Below the pieces are notes generated by a model. The model did no database searches. It was given only the letters and a program-made list of their open reading frames with translations, and was not told the origin of the DNA. A program made the translations under genes and the position numbers. Shown piece by piece: positions 1-8,928 of a DNA stretch of 64,000 nt (position 1 is the stretch's first letter; every line of letters begins with the position of its first letter). The stretch comes from Coleofasciculaceae cyanobacterium (GTDB lineage Bacteria; Cyanobacteriota; Cyanobacteriia; Cyanobacteriales; Xenococcaceae). The stretch covers positions 1 through 64,000 of the forward strand of contig DATNPK010000098.1 in NCBI GenBank assembly GCA_036703275.1, read 5' to 3'.

Positions 1-193
<193 letters not shown>

Positions 194-216
194 AAACTTT
201 TACCTTATAAAAAAAA

Positions 217-249
217 GGCTCTCCATATACCTGGAGAGCCTTTTTTTTT
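217..249 (+). terminator. Rho-independent terminator of psbA
   Basis: GGCTCTCC (217-224) pairs perfectly with GGAGAGCC (233-240) across an eight-base loop and is followed by nine T residues. It lies just after the psbA stop. Confidence 0.93.
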
Positions 250-382
250 GCTGATTTTTTTAGCTCTCACACAAAATAATCAGGCAAGTATCAAATACTT
301 GTATAAAAATATACCTCTATAGAAAAAAAAGAGATGTTAACATTTGTGGCTGAAATATAGAACAGTTGAGAAATAATTAGCC

Positions 383-469
383 ATGATTACTAATACCGCA
401 GCCTATACTCTTGTGGCGATCGCTTATATTGCTTTTATTGTCGGTATTTGGTTTATGTTTACTGTATAA
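383..469 (+). CDS. Possible 28-residue single-span membrane peptide
   Basis: A short reading frame from ATG encodes 28 residues. Residues 6 to 27 form one uninterrupted hydrophobic helix containing LVAIAYIAFIVGIWFMF. The size and make-up resemble the many tiny membrane subunits of cyanobacterial photosystems, cytochrome b6f and NDH-1. I cannot match it to PsbX, PsbY, PsbM, PsbT, PetL, PetM or PetN. There is no clear Shine-Dalgarno sequence. It sits between the psbA terminator and a gene on the opposite strand, so it would need its own promoter. It contains a HIP1 site. It is a candidate only. Confidence 0.35.
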   Translation: MITNTAAYTLVAIAYIAFIVGIWFMFTV

Positions 470-524
470 ATTAGTGAAACACGCCTGCGTCAAAATGCTG
501 CTTGGCAAGCAGCATTTGCGCCCA

Positions 525-878
525 TTAAACTACTCGGAAAATAAACGGATAACGGAAAGATAGATCTGGGTTATTTAGGCATTGAACAACTGCCCAAATT
601 GAAAAACCCCAGTGTAAAACAAGCCAAATAGGACCTAATACAAAGCCAGCCAAACCGAAAGAGAAAAATGACATTATGGCAATAATGCCCCCAACTAACC
701 AAACATTTAAGTGAAAATTAATTGCCTCCTTGGCATTATCTTTAATAACAATATCTTCGGAAACAGAAAGAATGGCGATCGGAATTCCTATAGATAAAAC
801 TAGCGCGCTAATAAAAACTGAGCCGTGTGCTAAAGCTGAAAGCAGTTTTCGCTTGTCCAAATTAGATTCTGTTTGCAT
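525..878 (-). CDS. DUF4870 (Tic20-like) small membrane protein
   Basis: A 117-residue membrane protein with the DUF4870 layout: an N-terminal KRKLLSALAHGS segment, a first membrane span, a loop with DNAKEAINFHLNVW, then two further spans. The KEAINFHLN motif is the hallmark of this family, whose function is unknown. I chose the ATG at 878 because the frame upstream opens only with TTG (905), and an AAGAGA Shine-Dalgarno-like sequence lies just before the ATG. It is monocistronic. Confidence 0.8.
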   Translation of the reverse strand: MQTESNLDKRKLLSALAHGSVFISALVLSIGIPIAILSVSEDIVIKDNAKEAINFHLNVWLVGGIIAIMSFFSFGLAGFVLGPIWLVLHWGFSIWAVVQCLNNPDLSFRYPFIFRVV

Positions 879-1047
879 TTTTTCTCTTGATGTGTAAATA
901 GACAATGCTGAATAGTTAAATATTAGCGTTTGCTAAATAGTTTAAGAAGTAGGGATTTTACTAGCCTTTGTTGGTCAATGAAGCAAATAAAAAGCACCCA
1001 ATTTGTTTACTATGGATGCTCGATAATTAAAATATAACGCAACTATT

Positions 1048-1185
1048 TTATTTAAATCCTACTGCTGCTTGCCAAACAAAAGCCAAAGCAAGGAAAAATA
1101 CAGGAATAATAGGTAGCACATCTACCAAAGGTTTGAACATAGCATAAGCTTCTGGCAAATCTGCCAAGATCATTGCAGCTTCCAT
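1048..1185 (-). CDS. psbK: Photosystem II reaction centre protein K
   Basis: A 45-residue single-span protein. The sequence around [20 protein letters not shown], followed by [16 protein letters not shown], is the conserved mature PsbK: a short lumenal N-terminus after a cleaved leader of about eight residues, a proline-containing helix and the WQAAVGF end. PsbK binds near CP43 at the edge of photosystem II and helps hold plastoquinone and carotenoid. It lies alone between a DUF4870 gene and ubiA. Confidence 0.93.
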   Translation of the reverse strand: MEAAMILADLPEAYAMFKPLVDVLPIIPVFFLALAFVWQAAVGFK

Positions 1186-1276
1186 ATATCTTTATACCTT
1201 CCAACAATTTTCTTAAAATATATTAAAAATATTATCATAATTTGGTTAAGAGATTTTGAGCAACAGTATTTGTTTT

Positions 1277-2158
1277 CTAGGTTAAATAACCCAAAATCAT
1301 TCCAGTTAACAAAATAAAACCCAACCAAACGTTTTGCCTTAAAACCTTACCATACATAGAGCGCGGAAGGTGAGACTTGCGTAAGTTTATATACTGCCAA
1401 ACCCAGCCAGCCGTAGCCAGTAATAGGCTAAACCAAAAAGCCGAACCTAAAGCCAATTTGAGGCCTAGGTAAGCAAGCAAACCAACAGTAATCAAGTAGA
1501 AAATGCCGATCGCCTCGGAAGTGTATTTGCCAAAAAAGATCGCACTAGAATTAATCCCAACTTTCAAATCATCTTCGCGATCGCTCAAAGCATATCCCGT
1601 ATCAAAACCAAGTGTCCAAGCTACCGTTGCACCCCAAAGTAACCAGGTTGCAGATTCAATCTCTCCTGTTACTGCCGTCCAGCTAATTAACACGGCAAAA
1701 CCCCATGCCAGAGACAAAATTAACTGAGGCAGGGGAAAAACTCTTTTAGCCAAAGGATAGAAGACAATAAAAGGGACAGCAGCAAAGCAAAGTAACAAGC
1801 TAAGGGGTTTGAGATAAAAAGCAAGTAGGGCAGCACAGGCAAGAGCGATCGCAAAAATAACGATTCCAATTTTGAGCGAAAGAGCGCGAGACGCTAGAGG
1901 ACGAGACTTGGTTCGAGCTACCTGGGGGTCAAGATCTTTGTCCCACAAATCGTTAACTACACAACCTGCTGCACTAGTAGCAAGAGTTCCTAAAATGATT
2001 ACTCCTACCAATGCTAGGGGAGGAGTCCCCTCGGCGGCGAGAAATACTGCCCACAAGGCAGGTATCATCAAAATTAATCTTCCTGCTGGCTTGTCCCAGC
2101 GCAAAAGACGAATTACTTTTTGCCAAGTTGGTTCACCAGTCGATGGATATTGAGTCAT
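1277..2158 (-). CDS. ubiA: 4-hydroxybenzoate polyprenyltransferase, UbiA family
   Basis: A 293-residue integral membrane prenyltransferase with about eight to nine helices. Both metal-binding aspartate motifs are present: NDLWDKDLD at residues 69-77 and DREDDLKVG near residue 193. The N-terminal motif RLLRWDKPAGRLIL is typical of the 4-hydroxybenzoate branch. In cyanobacteria this enzyme attaches a polyprenyl chain to 4-hydroxybenzoate on the way to plastoquinone. It is transcribed divergently from ppx with 225 bp between them. Other UbiA branches (homogentisate, chlorophyll) are less likely given the motifs. Confidence 0.92.
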   Translation of the reverse strand: MTQYPSTGEPTWQKVIRLLRWDKPAGRLILMIPALWAVFLAAEGTPPLALVGVIILGTLATSAAGCVVNDLWDKDLDPQVARTKSRPLASRALSLKIGIVIFAIALACAALLAFYLKPLSLLLCFAAVPFIVFYPLAKRVFPLPQLILSLAWGFAVLISWTAVTGEIESATWLLWGATVAWTLGFDTGYALSDREDDLKVGINSSAIFFGKYTSEAIGIFYLITVGLLAYLGLKLALGSAFWFSLLLATAGWVWQYINLRKSHLPRSMYGKVLRQNVWLGFILLTGMILGYLT

Positions 2159-2383
2159 GTTAAATAAGTTTTTGCTTGCTGCCCAATAATTTCGAGCCTA
2201 ATATTAATAAATATTAATAAAAATTTAAGCCTATCTGTTCCTTCGAGCAAAATTACGTGAGATTATAAAAGCATCTAGATACTAATGCTTGGCTTCAAGA
2301 ATATCATTAGTTTTTAAGAGTTTTGTAGCTGAATTTTATCGATAAATCTGCTCCAAAAGACAATTATCGCACTTACAATCACC

Positions 2384-3988
2384 ATGAACCAACAGATTAT
2401 TGCAGCGATCGATATCGGCACTAACTCAATTCACATGGTAATTGTGCGAATAGATCCTTCACTCCCTGCCTTTACCGTAATTGCTAAAGAAAAAGATACG
2501 GTTCGTTTAGGCGATCGCGATTTGACAACAGGAAAACTAACCCCAGAAGCGATTAAGCGTTCCCTTAATACCTTAAAACGATGTCACGAACTAGCAACTA
2601 GTCTTAAAGCCGAACAAATAATTGCCGTTGCCACAAGTGCGACAAGGGAAGCCCCCAACGGAGAAGACTTTTTACGTCAGATTGAAGCACAATTAGGCAT
2701 AGTAGTTAATCTTATTTCAGGAAAAGAAGAAGCTCGACGGATTTATTTGGGTGTGTTGTCGGGCATGGACTTTAACGAACAACCCCATATCATTATTGAT
2801 ATTGGTGGTGGCTCAACCGAGCTAATATTAGCCGATATTCATGAACCTCGCTTTTTGAGCAGCACTAAAATTGGTGCGGTTCGTTTATTCAAAGAATTTG
2901 TGACCACAGATCCGATTAGTGACAGTGAACTAAAAGTACTGAGAGCATATGTTAGGGGAATGCTAGAGCGTCCTGTCGATGAGATTTGGCAAAATTTACA
3001 GCTCAACGAATCTCCTCGCACGATTGGTACTTCTGGCACGATTGAGACGATCGCTGTAATTCACGCTAAAGATGAATTAGGTGTCGTTCCCGATCCTCTC
3101 AATGGCTATGAAATTGGCTATAAAGACATCGAAAAAATCGTTAAGAAGCTAGCGAAAATGAGCTACAAAGAACGACTCGATGTGTCGGGTCTATCTGAAA
3201 AACGAGCCGAAATTATCGTACCAGGAGCAGTTATTCTGCTCGAAGCAATGACTCTGCTTAAATTAGATTCGATTACCATTTGTGAGCGATCGCTGCGAGA
3301 AGGCATGATTGTTGATTGGATGTTGACTCGCGGTTTGATTAATAGTCGATTACGTTACCAAAACGAGGTCAAAAATCGCAACGTAATTAAAATTGCTCAA
3401 AAATATCATGTAGATTTAAATTATGGTCAAAGGGTAGCTAAGTTTGCCCTGAGCATTTTCGATCAGCTACAGGGATTGCACTCTTGGAGTGCGGCAGAAA
3501 GAGAACTATTATGGTCCGCCGCGATTTTACACAACTGTGGAGTTTATGTCAGTCATTCTTCCCATCACAAGCATTCATACTATTTAATTCGCAATGCCGA
3601 ACTACTTGGGTTTACCGAACTAGAATTAGAATTAATTGCTAATATTGCCCGCTATCACCGCAGAAACAAGCCGAAGAAAAAACACGAGCCTTATTACAAA
3701 CTACCACACAAGGACTATCAGCTAATGGTGCGACAGCTAAGCGCAATTCTACGATTAGCAGTAGCTTTAGAGCGAAGAAACAAGGGGGCGATCGCTTCAG
3801 TAAATTGTCAGTACGATGAAAATAACCGTTCTGTTGATTTCCAGATCCAGCCTACGGAGATAGGTGATAAGTGTTCCCTAGAGTTGTGGAATCTCAGTTA
3901 CAAAAAAGAAGCCTTTGAAGAAGAATTCGGCGTCGAATTGGTTGCAACTATCTCTCAAAAGCTGCCTGTTGCCAGTCTCAATACTTAG
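2384..3988 (+). CDS. ppx: Exopolyphosphatase / guanosine pentaphosphate phosphatase
   Basis: A 534-residue Ppx/GppA protein. The N-terminal actin-like ATPase-fold half opens with AAIDIGTNSIHMVIVRI and has the second phosphate loop DIGGGSTELILA; VATSATREAPN lies between them. The C-terminal half is an HD-type helical domain with ILHNCGVYVSHSSHHKHSYY. The enzyme releases phosphate from the end of inorganic polyphosphate, and related enzymes also act on pppGpp. Length matches two-domain bacterial Ppx. The start is the ATG at 2384. No polyphosphate kinase lies nearby. Confidence 0.93.
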   Translation: MNQQIIAAIDIGTNSIHMVIVRIDPSLPAFTVIAKEKDTVRLGDRDLTTGKLTPEAIKRSLNTLKRCHELATSLKAEQIIAVATSATREAPNGEDFLRQIEAQLGIVVNLISGKEEARRIYLGVLSGMDFNEQPHIIIDIGGGSTELILADIHEPRFLSSTKIGAVRLFKEFVTTDPISDSELKVLRAYVRGMLERPVDEIWQNLQLNESPRTIGTSGTIETIAVIHAKDELGVVPDPLNGYEIGYKDIEKIVKKLAKMSYKERLDVSGLSEKRAEIIVPGAVILLEAMTLLKLDSITICERSLREGMIVDWMLTRGLINSRLRYQNEVKNRNVIKIAQKYHVDLNYGQRVAKFALSIFDQLQGLHSWSAAERELLWSAAILHNCGVYVSHSSHHKHSYYLIRNAELLGFTELELELIANIARYHRRNKPKKKHEPYYKLPHKDYQLMVRQLSAILRLAVALERRNKGAIASVNCQYDENNRSVDFQIQPTEIGDKCSLELWNLSYKKEAFEEEFGVELVATISQKLPVASLNT

Positions 3989-4101
3989 TCTTTTACGGTT
4001 TAATTACCTGGTAGTCTTCAAAATGTAAGGATCGAGAAAAACTACAGTTGCTAAGATTTAGATAAATAGATGTAAACAACTAATAATTACTTATTGATGA
4101 A

Positions 4102-4770
4102 ATGAAGCAAAAACTTTCTTTCGGTTTAATTTGGTTAGCTTTGGTAATTTACGCAGTTGCTGCTTCTTTTTTTAAAACACAACAAGGAAATTTAGCTTTA
4201 ATTGTCGATCTTTCTGTTGGCAACTGGTCAGGAATTAATCCCATAATTATCGCAATTTTCTATATCATGGGCGTTTTTCCTGTGGTTTATGCTGCTTTTA
4301 TTTTATTTGACAGTACCGAGCAAAAAATCTCGCCCTACCCTTTTTTTATTGTGTCGATTGGAGTTGGTGCATTTGCTTTGCTGCCATACTTCGCGTTACG
4401 TCAATCGAATACCGCCTGGAATGGACACAAAAACTGGTTGCTCAAGATTCTCGATTCACGTCTGATGGCAATTATCTCATCGATAAGCATCGTCGTGCTT
4501 TTAGTCTGGGGTTTAACTCAGGGAAACTGGTTAGATTTTGTCAATCAATGGCAAACCAATCAGTTTGTTCATGTAATGAGCCTTGATTTTTGTTTATTGT
4601 GTCTTTTATTTCCTGCCATGTTAGGAGACGATATGAAACGCCGAGGCATAAATACAGATAAATGGTTTTGGCCAGTAGCATTAGTACCTTTGTTAGGAGC
4701 TTTGATTTATTGGTGTCTTCGCCCACAATTACCAGAAATAACAGTTATCTCACAATCAACGGCTAGCTAA
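4102..4770 (+). CDS. Conserved multi-span membrane protein
   Basis: A 222-residue protein with about six hydrophobic helices and a C-terminal segment DFCLLCLLFPAMLGDDMKRRG that is polar on one side. I recognise the general type as a cyanobacterial membrane protein, but no function can be assigned. It ends four bases inside the end of the convergently transcribed LRAT-domain gene, so the two genes share their 3' boundary. Confidence 0.7.
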   Translation: MKQKLSFGLIWLALVIYAVAASFFKTQQGNLALIVDLSVGNWSGINPIIIAIFYIMGVFPVVYAAFILFDSTEQKISPYPFFIVSIGVGAFALLPYFALRQSNTAWNGHKNWLLKILDSRLMAIISSISIVVLLVWGLTQGNWLDFVNQWQTNQFVHVMSLDFCLLCLLFPAMLGDDMKRRGINTDKWFWPVALVPLLGALIYWCLRPQLPEITVISQSTAS

Positions 4771-5459
4771 CTGTTTAATTTTAATTCCTGTTGACTACGA
4801 ACAATATTCTCCGTCAACTCGGCTAGTTCGCTCAATTCTAGTTCCAATTTACTAGCCTGCTGTTCATAGTTTAATTTTTTGGCGATCGCAGCGCGAGCTA
4901 AATCTTCACGGTTTTGTTGTAAAGCTTTTTTAGCTACCTTTGACCAGATTTGTACCTCGGCGATCGCTTGTTGATATTTAGGCTGTACCTGATTCCAAAC
5001 AGACTTGATATCGATTAAGGCTTCTGCTGTTAGTTGTTCGGAGGTATTATTATTTCTACTTTTAACTGCTTGTTTAATCGGTTCATATAGTTGGGAAATG
5101 TCAAGCTTGCTAATAACGGGTAAATAGTTTCTAACTTGCTTACTATCTTTAATCCCTGTTTTACACCAGCTAGTAAAATGTTCACAGTTATTAAATAACA
5201 AATTATAATCATTTTCTCCGACTCGGCTTTTGGCTCTTTCTACTACCACATCAGGAATGTAGCCAAATCCATCGCTATATTCAGCCAGATATACTCGATT
5301 GCCTCGAGCAAATTGTGCATAAGAAGTTTGTTCGATAATTTCGCTAGGCTTACGATAATGAATTACAGTACCATCACCGCAATCGATACCATAATGTTTA
5401 TACAGTGCCTGCAACTGCCCTAAATTTCGATATACGTAGATACAATCGCCTTTCGCCAT
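4767..5459 (-). CDS. LRAT-domain (NlpC/P60-like) protein with coiled-coil tail
   Basis: Residues 1-110 form a lecithin:retinol-acyltransferase-type fold. GDCIYVYR opens the domain, HYGIDCGDGTVIHYRKP carries the first catalytic-type histidine, and NNCEHFTSWCKTG supplies the Cys-His motif. Members act as thiol acyltransferases or hydrolases on lipids. The C-terminal 110 residues are charged and predicted coiled coil. The frame can be read from a TTG at 5480, directly after the GntR stop, but the ATG at 5459 begins the conserved domain. It lies 21 bases after the GntR gene and is probably co-transcribed with it. The substrate is unknown. Confidence 0.75.
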   Translation of the reverse strand: MAKGDCIYVYRNLGQLQALYKHYGIDCGDGTVIHYRKPSEIIEQTSYAQFARGNRVYLAEYSDGFGYIPDVVVERAKSRVGENDYNLLFNNCEHFTSWCKTGIKDSKQVRNYLPVISKLDISQLYEPIKQAVKSRNNNTSEQLTAEALIDIKSVWNQVQPKYQQAIAEVQIWSKVAKKALQQNREDLARAAIAKKLNYEQQASKLELELSELAELTENIVRSQQELKLNS

Positions 5460-5480
5460 CAGATATTCACTTAAATTCAA

Positions 5481-6461
5481 TTATTGAGTATTTCTGATTC
5501 CCAACTCTCGTTTCAATAGATTGATTGACTTCTCGCCAATATAGCTATCAGTACTAATTACATCAGGAATCCGAATCAAATCCTCTCGCATCGCCATAAT
5601 TTCCGCTTTTACTAGATCGTAACTCGTATAGCCAGTAATAATCGTATGAGCAGCCCGAATTACAGCTCGTAGCCGATCGCGATCGCTCAATGAAGAAGTC
5701 AACACCAGCAAATCATCGCCTCTAAGGCTGTTGACAATACTCGAAGCAACGCTCAGTGTACCTTCGCTGAGGCTAACAATGCCCAAACAAGCTTGTGAAG
5801 GCAAAGCCTTAACGATCTGCAATTCTTTATTAAAATCATACATATCAATCGGAATTACTCGAAAAGAGTTAGGTGGAACAATTGCTAAAACTTCTTGAAT
5901 GAAATAGTGATTGGTTACTAGCGTCCCAAAATTAATTTCTGCCAAAATCTGGGGTAGCTTTTCTAATTCAATTAATTCAATCTCAATAGACAATGAATCT
6001 TGTAATTCCTGCTGGATCATCTCGCCCGCGCCAATATCTCTTTGGGGAACGGTAACTACAACTCTTTCGCTACAGCTGATGCGCCAGTCTATCTCTTCAA
6101 TGAATAGTTCTTTGACTTGTTCTATAGTGCAGCCCAACTTTAAAACCCGGTCGATACTTTCTTTAATGGCGTTGACGGAAGCAGCCACAGGAGAGTCCGA
6201 TTTAATCGTATTTTCTCGTTCGTGAAGTTTTACATAAATACCCGACCCGGCGATCGATTCTACTAGTCCGCTTTCTTCTAACTGTTGATATACTTTGCTA
6301 ATGGTGTTGCGGTGCAGCCCTGTAATCATGGCTAATTGCCTGGTGCTGGGTAAACGATGAGCAGGAGGATACTGTCCTGAAGCGATCGCAAATTGGATCT
6401 GAGCAAACAGTTGCTTAGAGGCTGGCACGTCGCTATCTGACTGGATTTGGAAGTTCAGCAT
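5481..6461 (-). CDS. GntR-family transcriptional regulator
   Basis: A 326-residue protein. Residues 1-75 are a GntR-type winged helix-turn-helix, with SKQLFAQIQFAIASGQ, LPSTRQLAMITGLHRNTISK and YQQLEESGLVE. The remaining 240 residues do not look like an aminotransferase, FadR or UTRA domain. They have a Rossmann or periplasmic-binding-like alternation with QRDIGAGEMIQQELQDSL and a late GDDLLVLTSSLSDRDRL, a form I know mainly from cyanobacteria. It probably heads an operon with the LRAT gene. The effector is unknown. Confidence 0.85.
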   Translation of the reverse strand: MLNFQIQSDSDVPASKQLFAQIQFAIASGQYPPAHRLPSTRQLAMITGLHRNTISKVYQQLEESGLVESIAGSGIYVKLHERENTIKSDSPVAASVNAIKESIDRVLKLGCTIEQVKELFIEEIDWRISCSERVVVTVPQRDIGAGEMIQQELQDSLSIEIELIELEKLPQILAEINFGTLVTNHYFIQEVLAIVPPNSFRVIPIDMYDFNKELQIVKALPSQACLGIVSLSEGTLSVASSIVNSLRGDDLLVLTSSLSDRDRLRAVIRAAHTIITGYTSYDLVKAEIMAMREDLIRIPDVISTDSYIGEKSINLLKRELGIRNTQ

Positions 6462-6574
6462 TGAAATAAGCGTACAGGAAAACTTTTATGTGCGCTATTG
6501 TAGGCGCAAAATCTGTTTCTTACTTTAAATAATTAATAATCTTTTATGCTCAAGGTGATTTAGCTTGATTCAGA

Positions 6575-7252
6575 TTAATTTTTAGCGACTTCTAATTTGT
6601 ATTCAATGCGAAAGTATCTAACTAAGCTTTTCTTTTGGTAAATGTGATCTTCAAACTTGATCTGTTTTAAACCCAATTCTGCAAAATAAGTTAATTCTTC
6701 CTGTGTCAGAGGAAAAGGTATAGTAGCTGCTGGCTCTTGAGCATCTCTTCCACGACAGATAACCAGTAATGTTCCTTGAGGAGCAAGAAGTTGGCTAATC
6801 GTTTTTATTGCCTGGGGTCTAACTTGAGCAGGTAAAGACTGAAGAGTATAGGATTCGAGAATAAAATCGAACTGGCGTTGGTTTATCTGACTCGGCTGCA
6901 ATAGATCGTCAACTAAGTAATTTACCTGAGAATCGGGAAAGCGTCTTTGACACCAATCAATTGCCGTTGGTGAAATATCAAATCCAGTTACTTTAAAACC
7001 CAACCCTACTAAAGCTTCAGCATCATCACCCAAACCACACCCCACAACTAGAGCAGTTTTTCCCTGTCCTTGAACGTCATGTTGCTCAATCCAATCAGCT
7101 AAATTAGAATTAATCGTCAAGTTTGCCCAAGGAATAGCCGACTCGTCTTGGTTAGCCTGACTATATAACTCTTCAAACCACCCTGTAGGGTCGTTATGCG
7201 TAAATGATTGTTGAGCAAGTTTTTGGACTCTACTTTTATTTGCTTCAGTCAT
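6575..7252 (-). CDS. Class I SAM-dependent methyltransferase
   Basis: A 225-residue methyltransferase. Motif I is ALVVGCGLGDDAEAL, followed by KVTGFDISPTAIDWCQRRF, the acidic loop that binds the ribose, and then the VDDLL motif. The overall shape, including the N-terminal GWFEELY and IPWANL segments, is like thiopurine methyltransferase-type small-molecule enzymes, but the substrate cannot be inferred. I use the ATG at 7252; a TTG three codons upstream is less likely. It is monocistronic. Confidence 0.85.
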   Translation of the reverse strand: MTEANKSRVQKLAQQSFTHNDPTGWFEELYSQANQDESAIPWANLTINSNLADWIEQHDVQGQGKTALVVGCGLGDDAEALVGLGFKVTGFDISPTAIDWCQRRFPDSQVNYLVDDLLQPSQINQRQFDFILESYTLQSLPAQVRPQAIKTISQLLAPQGTLLVICRGRDAQEPAATIPFPLTQEELTYFAELGLKQIKFEDHIYQKKSLVRYFRIEYKLEVAKN

Positions 7253-7353
7253 ACTTATCAAGATATTCTGCTCAAAATAGTGTGTTTGCTGATTTTAATT
7301 TACTGCTTTTCGCTAAATTGTTGCACAAACACATCCTACCCTCAATCATTTAA

Positions 7354-7400
7354 AGCGATCGCGAAGCTAGTCCTTTAGGTTACCCGAAGGGTAATCGCGC
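7354..7400. repeat. Dispersed HIP1-headed repeat
   Basis: The sequence starts GCGATCGCGAAGC and closes with GGTTACCCGAAGGGTAATCGCGC, which holds the small palindrome TTACCC/GGGTAA. A related unit with the same first 13 bases and an AATCGC end lies at 47700-47733. It sits in the gap downstream of the Psb32 gene. Confidence 0.6.
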
Positions 7401-7414
7401 TTTTATTCGTCGAT

Positions 7415-8221
7415 CTAAGTTTCTGAATCCGAAGTGGGAGTATTAATAAAGGTAGGGGATAAGAAAGCAACCACTGCGCCCAGCATAAAGCCAATAATGT
7501 TACGAAATAAAGGCAAAAATTCTGGCGTACGAATTACTACAGGTCCCATACCAAAAGCAATAAAGAGAATTCCCCACAGAGGGGACATAATTAGACCCCA
7601 CTGCCAGGCAATCACCTGATCTTTATTACGAGGAATAACGGCAACGCCTAGAATGACTCCTCCCACGATCGAGCTAATTAAAGTTAAAATCCACTGCTCT
7701 TGCGGTAACCCAGGTACGACAGTACAACCATTTTTTTGTAAACATCCTTTGACTGATTCTAAAGCTTCGACAATGGCATTATTTTCACCGTGTTCTCGAA
7801 TGTAATATATATTGCCAAAGCGTGTCTGTAGTTCAATCCAGAAATTACGTGGTAACAATTCATAAACATCGTCGCCAATACTAAAAGCTAGCAGGTTGCC
7901 CCCTCTGCCATCAGCTACCAACAAAATACTCTTTTCGTCAAGACCCCAGAATTTCTTGACCGCACGGCCAGGAGAGCGATCGTATTGAGTCAATACGCGC
8001 ATTTTCCAGCCTGTTTCTGCCTCAAATTCTTCTAAGTTCTCGATCAGCGATTCTTCTTGTAGTGTTGGTAAAAAGTTGGCTAAATCTACTACAGGAGTTA
8101 CTTCATCGGGTAATAATTCTGGGTTGTTGACTGCCAAAGCTGGTGAAGTGAACCAGGTAGCCAAAACTAGTAAACAAACCCCCAACATCAGCAGAGATCG
8201 CTGTATAAACTTATTTGCCAT
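7415..8221 (-). CDS. Psb32/TLP18.3-like TPM-domain protein
   Basis: A 268-residue exported protein. A signal peptide (MANKFIQRSLLMLGVCLLVL then a cleavage-type region ending SPALA) is followed by a TPM domain containing VTPVVDLANFLP and GRGGNLLAFSIGDDV. Two membrane spans lie near the C-terminus. Psb32/TLP18.3 proteins help protect and repair photosystem II. I chose the ATG at 8221 because the frame upstream opens only with TTG and the signal peptide begins exactly here. It has no close operon partner. Confidence 0.82.
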   Translation of the reverse strand: MANKFIQRSLLMLGVCLLVLATWFTSPALAVNNPELLPDEVTPVVDLANFLPTLQEESLIENLEEFEAETGWKMRVLTQYDRSPGRAVKKFWGLDEKSILLVADGRGGNLLAFSIGDDVYELLPRNFWIELQTRFGNIYYIREHGENNAIVEALESVKGCLQKNGCTVVPGLPQEQWILTLISSIVGGVILGVAVIPRNKDQVIAWQWGLIMSPLWGILFIAFGMGPVVIRTPEFLPLFRNIIGFMLGAVVAFLSPTFINTPTSDSET

Positions 8222-8417
8222 GACTATTTTATTTAAAAATTTCTTAGTATACAATTTCGGTTTAATAAAACTACTTTTATTTTCGTTACATTTATTTACC
8301 TTATTCTAAGATTATCAGTAATTAGTAGTGCTGGACACTATATATCAATAAAAACAATGGCTAAATAATTACTTAAATTTTATCCTGTGACTTTTGCTGA
8401 GATCTGGGGGGAGAAAA

Positions 8418-8500
8418 GTGAACGGTACTCCGCCTTAAAAAGGCGAAGCCTCCTAAAGGATACCGCTCCGCATATGCGTTCACCGCATTCCGCGGTCGCT
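8418..8500. repeat. Dispersed repeat containing GTGAACGGTACTCCGC
   Basis: GTGAACGGTACTCCGC (8418-8433) is the exact reverse complement of the sequence at 42113-42128 and matches 44397-44412 with one change. Several short GC-rich palindromes follow up to about 8500 (CCGCCTTAAAAAGGCG, CCGCATATGCG, CCGCGG). The end of the repeat runs into the last codons of the DUF948 gene. Confidence 0.6.
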
Positions 8501-8896
8501 TAATTTAGCTGAAACTGGAGTATTTATGTTCTGAGGATTACGCCATACTTTCCAAGCAGCCCTAACTCCTGCTACTAATCCACGGCTGCTTTGCTGCACT
8601 TGCTGTGCCTGTTGCTTGGCATTAACTAATCCTCGATCGACCTGTTTAACTACTCCCGTCGCATTGCTGATTCCTTGGTTAATGTCATCAGTAAGTTCGC
8701 CCACTTCTTTACCTGTGAGGCGAATTGCTTCGAGCGTAGGTGGAAACTCTCGATTAAGAGTATCAAATAATTTTTCTGCACTACGGGCAGCTCTAGCCAC
8801 TTCTTGCAAAGTGGGAATAGTAACCAGTAAAACAGCAAACAGGCTAAATGAAACCAGCAGCAGAGACAATCCTAGCCAAAATAAAGGGTCTATCAT
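8480..8896 (-). CDS. DUF948 membrane-anchored protein
   Basis: A 138-residue protein with one N-terminal membrane span (MIDPLFWLGLSLLLVSFSLF) and a long amphipathic region rich in glutamine and alanine, with VKQVDRGLVNAKQQAQQVQQ, matching DUF948. Such proteins lie next to YtxH proteins in many bacteria, as here. The ATG at 8896 is preferred over an upstream TTG. The last six or so residues come from a dispersed repeat and may not be ancestral. It is followed by no further gene in the operon. Confidence 0.8.
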   Translation of the reverse strand: MIDPLFWLGLSLLLVSFSLFAVLLVTIPTLQEVARAARSAEKLFDTLNREFPPTLEAIRLTGKEVGELTDDINQGISNATGVVKQVDRGLVNAKQQAQQVQQSSRGLVAGVRAAWKVWRNPQNINTPVSAKLSDRGMR

Positions 8897-8928
8897 AAAA
8901 ATTGAGCGTGAAAGCGCATCTTTCAATT

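Noticed and set aside
1872-2153. 93-residue plus-strand frame inside ubiA
   Set aside because: Arginine-rich shadow of the conserved ubiA coding strand.
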